A DNA stretch of 64,000 nt from Jaltomata sinuosa (taxonomy: Eukaryota; Streptophyta; Magnoliopsida; Solanales; Solanaceae), in contig QJPP01001752.1 of NCBI GenBank assembly GCA_003996215.1, forward strand, positions 186,001 to 250,000, read 5' to 3'. Both the position numbers and the translations under genes were made by a program. Shown here piece by piece: positions 58,201 to 64,000 of this stretch; positions within the stretch are counted from its first letter, which is position 1; each line of letters starts with the position of its first letter. Below the pieces are notes generated by a model. That model did no database searches, was not told the DNA's origin, and was given only the letters and a program-made list of their open reading frames with translations.

Positions 58201-61009
58201 GATGGTCATGAGAACCAAATTCAGTTTGCTTTGGAACGAGGAATCGGTGCAACAATATCTGCTATAGCAACAAAGCAGCTGCCGTATCCTAGCAACTCTT
58301 TTGAGATGGTGCATTGTTCCAGATGTCGAGTTGATTGGCATGAAAATGGTGAGTGTTACGTTCATTACATAGGAAAATCAACAACAACAACAACATACCC
58401 AGTGTATTTCCACAAAGTGGGTTCTGGGGAGGGTAGAATGTACGTAGACCGTACAATAAAATCTTACACTTAATTGTGTTGCTGCTAGATGTTATCGCTT
58501 CGGGATAAATTCTAGAGACTTTTAGTGAATATTTGGCTTCCCACATCCTGCACAATCATTACTGAAAGACATTTAGATCTCAAAAATTGTACTTTTGAAA
58601 TTCGTTATCGTGTCAGAAACAAAGCTAACTTACATTCACAAAACAAGTCCTCGGAACTCAAGCACTCTTTGGATTTTCTCGAAGATTCTGGTCCTCTAGG
58701 CATCAGATAGCATTCATCTGATTTTGAATGTGAAATGCCATTGTTTCCCTCTCATACTACTCTGCACATGTAGCTCCTCTTGCTGCCGTAATAGTCTTGA
58801 GAATCTTAAATAATTATCAAATAAGTTTACCTAACAAACTCTCATTACTATTAAACTGTCATAGCTCCGAGTCTCAGACTAAGAACATAACTCTGTTTTT
58901 GCATGGTGAAAGAAGGAAGTTATGTGATATACCTTTTTCATATGGTATGACAACATAGTTTTCATTTCTGCATGATGTCGTTTATGATGCCATTCTTGAC
59001 AACTGAACAGCCTCCATGAGAACTATGTTGCTCGGACACTCCAACAATATTGCTGCACCAGTGTCGGATCCTCAGATAATACATAGCTTTCGGAGGATCC
59101 GACATGCACATGGTAGTATTTTTGATGAGTCCAAGCAACGTAGCGTGAAAGTTCTTTGGTGGCCTGCGTGTCCAGTGCACATGGTAAATTTTGATTTGAA
59201 TTCACTTGTTTTCCTGGTTGTTGGTGCAGATGGTATTCTGCTCAAGGAAGTGAACCGCCTATTAAGATCAGATGGATACTTCGTCTATTCGGCTCCACCA
59301 GCTTATAGAAAGGATAAGGATTTTCCAGAGATATGGGACAAATTAGTACATCTGACTTCTGGAATGTGCTGGAAGCTCATTGCACGGGAAGTTCAAACAG
59401 CAATTTGGATTAAGCAAGAAAATAATTCATGTCTCCAGCATAATGCAGCGGAGAAACTCGTAAACATATGTGATTCTCCGGATGATTTTAAACCATCATG
59501 GAAAACACCTCTGAGGAACTGTATTACCCTAAGTGACACATCATCTAATACAAAGAAACTACCGCCTCGGCCACAACGTCTTTCAGAGTATTCTCAAAGT
59601 CTTAGTCGGCTAGGTTTGTGAATTCTATTCCTTGGTGTTATATTCATTAATTGATTATCCTGTTGGCCAGTTGTTTAGTTTTGGCAACAATCTTAAAATG
59701 ACTGAAAATGCTATTTCGGAATGAACTGGAAGCTTTTTGAATACCGAGTGTTCATCTTTGAGAATCTATCATTATCCATGACGTATTATGATCTGTTTGT
59801 TGCAGATATTGATCGAGAAAAGTTCTTAGCTGATACAATCTATTGGCAAGATCAAGTTCGCCATTACTGGAGACTGATGGATGTAGAGGAGAAAGAAATA
59901 CGTAATGTAATGGACATGAGTGCTTCCCTTGGTGCATTTGCTGTCGCTCTCAGTACATGGCCCGTCTGGGTGATGAATGTAGTTCCTGTAACAATGAACA
60001 ACACCCTTTCTGCCGTTTATGATAGGGGTCTTATAGGCACATTCCACGACTGGTAGGATGTTATTAATTGGTTATACCTTATAAAGTTCTGGATTAGAAG
60101 GTGCCATAACGATGTTGTACTGGTATTTGTAGGTGTGAGCCATTCTCCACATACCCACGCTCTTATGATTTGTTGCATGCCAATAATCTTCTTTCTCACT
60201 ATAAAGGCCGTGAAGAAGGTTGTTTGCTTGAGGATATCATGCTGGAAATGGATCGTATTCTACGACCTCAGGTAAGCATATTTCATTCAGAATTTGATGC
60301 TTGTGAGACTACAAAATGTCAATCAATTCATAATTGCTGCTCATTGTTATGGTCCTCGCAGTAGATTCTCTTTCGTCTGTAAAAATCCAAAATACAAAAG
60401 ATCTACTAAGCTATTTACATCAGAGAGATTACTCGAAGCAAAAATGTTTAATAAACATCTAGACTTAAATACGTGTATGGGAGTTAGATGTTCCTTCAAA
60501 GCATCTAGACTCATTCGAGCTGATAATAGTTGGATGAACGGTCATTCGGACACTGAAAACACAATGTTCCCTGGAAAGCTATGTTGCTCGAACTCTTCAA
60601 AAACGTCAATGGTTAAGTGTTGATCCTCCAAAAGTGGTGCATTCTTTAAGGAACCGACACCAGTGCGGCAATATTTTTGGAGAGTCTGAGCAACATAGCT
60701 CGAAAGAATACTACTATTAGATTGGAACAATGACAATCAGCTAAGTAATTTCTGTCTTATGTATACATATGGACTGTTCATGCCATGTCCATGCCTATAC
60801 CAGGCGTTTTAGCTATATCTAACTCAAGTTTTCGTCAACTTGATGTGTAGGGATTTATCATTATCAGAGACGAAGAATCCATCATATCGCGAATACAAGA
60901 TCTTGCACCGAAATTTCTTTGGGACGTCCAATTACATTATCTAGAAGACGATCAGAAAAAACCCGGGCCAGTGTTATTTTGCAGGAAAAGGTTTTGGGCC
61001 ATTGCCTAA
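55266..61009 (+). CDS. probable methyltransferase, PMT6/PMT7-like, 7 exons, 616 aa
   Basis: Exons 55266-55482, 57417-57831, 58059-58348, 59230-59613, 59806-60052, 60133-60271 and 60851-61009 join in frame to 616 aa. A type II membrane anchor lies at residues 19-38 (TILVVLLVMVGSFYTGTLFG) with a Gln/Ser-rich stem, as in Golgi enzymes. The luminal part has CPLKFNEYIPCHD, RHCPPPDRRLFCLVPPP, WWFPGGGTHFKHGASEYIER, the SAM-binding motif I VLDVGCGVASF (about 231-241), MVHCSRCRVDWHE and the conserved C-terminal WCEPFSTYPRSYDLLHA. It ends LFCRKRFWAIA. The family (DUF248, QUA2 relatives) is thought to methylate cell-wall pectin; activity of this subgroup is inferred. Intron 1 is about 1.9 kb. Confidence 0.93.
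55615..55795. repeat. diverged tandem repeat in PMT intron 1
   Basis: GTTAGAGTCCCACGTCGGTT .. GGCAATCCTCC..ATGAGCTA is followed by a second version, GGAGTCCCAAATTGGTTAGG .. GGCAATCCTCC..ATGAGCTA. AGTCCCACATCGG-type sequence is common in plant retroelement ends. Confidence 0.6.
58378..58468 (-). mobile_element. TS-type SINE fragment in PMT intron 3
   Basis: CAACAACAACAACAACATAC, then CCAGTGTATTTCCACAAAGT and GGGGAGGGTAGAATGTACGT: the first third of the TS-type block series. Confidence 0.7.
59022..59144. mobile_element. TIR-type MITE in PMT intron 3
   Basis: ACTATGTTGCTCGGACACTC at the left mirrors GATGAGTCCAAGCAACGTAG at the right. About 122 bp, no coding capacity; an internal CGGATCCTC / GAGGATCCG palindrome is present. 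Confidence 0.85.
60578..60699. mobile_element. TIR-type MITE in PMT intron 6
   Basis: GCTATGTTGCTCGAACTCTT and GAGAGTCTGAGCAACATAGC are near-perfect inverted ends. Same family and length (122 bp) as the element in intron 3. Confidence 0.9.
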
Positions 61010-61084
61010 GGCAGTTTCTCATTCAAAATCTATCACCGAAAGGTGAATGCTGAATATCCAAAGTTAAATTCTTCTACTTACTGA

Positions 61085-61178
61085 ATAGTAGGCTGTCTAC
61101 ATCACACCCCTCGGGGTGCTACCTTTTCGGATCCTGTTAACGCGGGATGCTTTGTGCACCGGATTGCCTTTTACTGGA
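61085..61178 (+). mobile_element. Au-type SINE 3' part
   Basis: AGGCTGTCTACATCACACCC, GGGGTGCTACC, CGCGGGATGCTTTGTGCACC and GGATTGCCTTTT are the final blocks of the Au SINE. It starts about 75 bp after the PMT stop and so probably lies in its 3' UTR. Confidence 0.7.
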
Positions 61179-61649
61179 TAGTAGTGAATCAATCTTGTAT
61201 CTAATCTAATGCAGTTGAGTTTTTGATGATTTGTTTTTCCTTTTTGAGTTAAAAAAGTTGTAAATTTTTTATGAAAACAACCATGCTACTGTTGTAACAT
61301 AAGGAATTAGAAATGCAAAATCTTAGTCCATTGCAAGTACTCTTATTTTCATATGCCTTCTTATCAGGGGCGAAGCTGGAGGGGTAGAAGGGGTTCATTC
61401 AAATCTTAGTTCTGCCGTTGCTCCCTATGAGTAATTTGTCTATTGTTTTGGCTTAACTATCAGGTATCTGAATTTACTTGACCTCGATTAATTCGAATTT
61501 GTGCATGGTAGACTCATTATACTCAGTAAAACACTTCCTATTAAATTGAAATTATAAAGTAATCATTTGGATCTTGGAAACAACTAGTAGGACTAATAGT
61601 TGCATAATGAAACCATTTTATAACCAACAAGGGTTGTGAATTTTGATGG

Positions 61650-61805
61650 AGCTGAGAGAATGTTTACATCCTTAATCAGAGGTCTCGATTCAAGTCCTAA
61701 GTATAGGAAAAATTATATTAGAGAGTGTTTTCCTTTTAAATGGATCCTACGAGGATTCTGATATGAGTATCTAATATTGAGTAAAAACAAACCAAAAGAA
61801 AAAAA
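61650..61805 (+). mobile_element. SolS-like SINE
   Basis: CAGAGGTCTCGATTCAAGTC (B-box-like), AGAGAGTGTTTTCCTTTTAA, ATGGATCCTACGAGG, ATGAGTATCTAATATTGAGT and an A-rich tail. The best preserved copy of this group in the window. Confidence 0.7.
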
Positions 61806-61994
61806 GATTTATACTACGAAAAATTGGAATTAACTATGAACTTTATTGCTTATCCATTGCTAAATTGCTCATAGCTAACTCTTTTTTTGATAATCTGTTG
61901 CAAATTAGAATGATCAACGGTTTTTATTATTTAGCTACAAAATTTCATCTGTTGCTAATTTTTGTTTTTTAGTAGTGAATTATAAAAGAGATAG

Positions 61995-62165
61995 GATTCC
62001 TACACCATTAATAAGAAGTTTCGTGTTCAAACTACGAAAATAAAGAGAATCCTTTTAGAGAGCGTTTCCTCTTTAAATGGTCTCTTACGATACAAATTTG
62101 AATTAGTCGAATTTTAATGCGAGCATTAGATATCAGGTGATTTTTTATTTATTTTTTTAATAAGA
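61995..62165 (+). mobile_element. SolS-like SINE, second copy
   Basis: GAAGTTTCGTGTTCAAACTA, TTTAGAGAGCGTTTCCTCTT, AAATGGTCTCTTACG and GCGAGCATTAGATATCAGGT in the same order, about 190 bp after the previous copy. Confidence 0.65.
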
Positions 62166-63468
62166 GAGAAATAATATAGCAACATTAAAGTTATTGACAT
62201 GACAAGACAAGACAACCCCATGCTTGTCAGCCCTATATCTGCCATTGTATCTGAAACAAACTTCAAACAAAATAAATTAAGTTGCATATTTTTTTTTATC
62301 TAGCTACATAGTATTATAATTTTTTGACGAAGAAATATCGATTGACACCATTTGAATACACGTGGCTCGCTACTGCTCTAGTATTTGCAAATGGTAATAC
62401 ACAAATGTAGTGATATGATAGGATAACACAATCTCTCTATCTTAAATCAAACGCCTCGAATTTTATTTTTGAGAATAGCTATATTTCTAATAGACAGTGC
62501 TTCTTCGTAAATAAACCTTACGAAACGTAAATTTAAATTAATCACATCAATAAATTTCTAATACTAGATAGAGGCAAAAAGAATGAAACTGATAAAAAGA
62601 GACTTTATATCAGATTGCATCAGTTTCTTTTCATTCAAATCAAAAGCCAACAAATTTTCTACTGTCAAAAAATAAATACAAAAGGAAATTAATAGTACTA
62701 TACTCCAAATAATATTTAATATCAAAGTTTTATAATCATACAAATATTACGAAATATTATAAATTACAAGTTTAAAAAATTATAGTCATACATATACTTA
62801 GAATTAAGCATCTGTCATCACTTAACCAAATCTATCAAATATGCATGCATTAATATATATGTTCGATCATAATTCTGACTCAAAATATTCTCGATCCATC
62901 GATCAGTTGAGTCTCGCCATAGACAGAATATTAGCGTTACTCAATAGTTGCAGTAGGTAGAGTGCCATTAATGGCACATGAAAGTCAGTGCCACTGCACT
63001 TTTTGAATAAGACCATTGATAGCCCTGCATTAAATCTAAGAAAATGAAAAAGCAAAACTGTAAACTCTGAAACCTCAGTAGTAGTAGTAATAAGTAACCG
63101 GTCGTTCGATACGTGAGATAACGATAATAATTTTAAAATAAAATTTAAAATTAATTTTATGTTATATTTGATTTGAGATTGTTTGTTTCATCATTTGAAC
63201 TAAACAAAGATGAAATAAAATAATTACTTATATGAAATATTTCAATTTACGAGATATACTTACTTATCCCATTCCGACTACCAAACAAATAAATACAAAG
63301 TGTGATGGAAAGATCATGGGTTACTGCCACGTGTTAGGGTGAGTGAGAAGGAAAGGTCATTGATTAACTCACAGGGCAATTGTCATATAGTATTTGTCTT
63401 GTCACATCAAAGTAGCTAAACAAATTGAGACAAGAACCAGTACAACTTATATTAGGGTTATGTAGTAC

Positions 63469-63620
63469 TTTTCCGTCTCAATTTATATAAGTTAGTTTAA
63501 TTTGACACAAAATTTAAGAAAGAAAGAAAGACTTTTGATTGTTACTAAATATAGAAATATATCATTTTTTTTAAAACTGACTAAACAGAAAAGTGAGTCA
63601 TAAAGTGGAACAGAGGAAGT
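63469..63620. mobile_element. MITE, Stowaway-like, internally deleted
   Basis: TTCCGTCTCAATTTATATAA at the left and CATAAAGTGGAACAGAGGAA at the right recall the 42664-42916 element, but the interior is about 100 bp shorter. Confidence 0.55.
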
Positions 63621-64000
63621 AATTCAATAGGAATTTTTTAAATTCTTTTTATTCATTACTACTATTATATATAGGATAGGGAGAGCATAAGATGAGAAAT
63701 TGAACACTCATTGATACAATGAAAGTTTAGATGATCAATTAGAGCAAGGGTTTTTAATTTGTGTTTTCTTACACAATTTTCTTGAAAAAATAAAAGACCA
63801 CCATGATATTGGGATCGAAATAATTAACAAGGTCATATCATGCGAAAGCAAATAAAGTAAATCTCGAACATATAACAAATCAGATAACAACAGATAATAT
63901 ATCAAAAGAGAATAATTTAATGTGATTTGATCTGTTGACCTATATCAGAGGAGGATATTAAACATTTACCAAATTCATGCACTCTAGTCTCTAGAACTAG

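Larger units (their letters stand above)
61179..64000. other. gene-free right end of the window
   Basis: No supported ORF. Two SolS-like SINEs (61650-61805 and 61995-62165), a hAT-type end near 61373 (CAGGGGCGAAGCTGGAGGG) and a MITE at 63469-63620. The rest is AT-rich. Confidence 0.5.

Noticed and set aside
1..64000. CRISPR array, prokaryotic operon or integrated virus
   Set aside because: No regularly spaced repeats, no ribosome-binding-site-led gene strings, and no reverse-transcriptase or capsid-like ORFs other than the degenerate RT domain of the maturase.

Overview
The window is AT-rich plant nuclear DNA. It has intron-containing genes with GT-AG junctions, long gene-poor spacers, and a dense load of short non-autonomous transposons. 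The repeats point to Solanaceae, most likely Solanum: CAACAA-ended TS-type SINEs, Au-type SINEs, SolS-like tRNA-derived SINEs and many Stowaway-like MITEs with CTCCCTCC-type ends. I cannot fix the species from sequence alone.

Layout. 0-2.2 kb: SINE-rich spacer with one orphan exon-like ORF. 2.26-4.1 kb (+): four-exon gene for a cystatin-fold-like protein. 6.7-8.4 kb (+): two decayed gene fragments side by side, one from an ARP-type AP endonuclease and one from a DnaJ/TPR co-chaperone. 12.5 kb (-): one-exon small protein with a clear TATA box. 14.6-19.05 kb (-): three-exon PICBP-type calmodulin-binding protein of 1314 aa. 23.4-35.1 kb (+): 22-exon SOS1/NHX8-type plasma-membrane Na+/H+ antiporter; I could join every exon in frame to give 961 aa. 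35.5-36.9 kb: GC-richer, mitochondrial-looking insert between 32-bp direct repeats. 37-43 kb: repeat-rich spacer with a three-copy dispersed repeat. 43.5 kb (+): intronless EF-hand CML protein. 44.9-45.9 kb: complete non-autonomous hAT element with a perfect 8-bp target duplication. 48.6-50.9 kb (-): intronless nuclear-encoded mitochondrial group II intron maturase. 52.6-54.1 kb (+): two-exon DUF247/UPF0481 protein. 55.3-61.0 kb (+): seven-exon Golgi-type putative methyltransferase (PMT family, 616 aa). 61-64 kb: SINE and MITE rich spacer.

The genes do not form an operon-like or biosynthetic cluster. PICBP, the CML and the SOS1-like antiporter all bear on calcium or ion signalling, but nothing in the sequence shows they work together. 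The best leads are the SOS1 paralogue without the usual regulatory tail, the duplicated exon-1 edge in its first intron, the bounded mitochondrial-like insert, and the paired ARP/DnaJ relics. Exon coordinates come from manual splice-site and frame matching; repeat family names rest on remembered consensus motifs.
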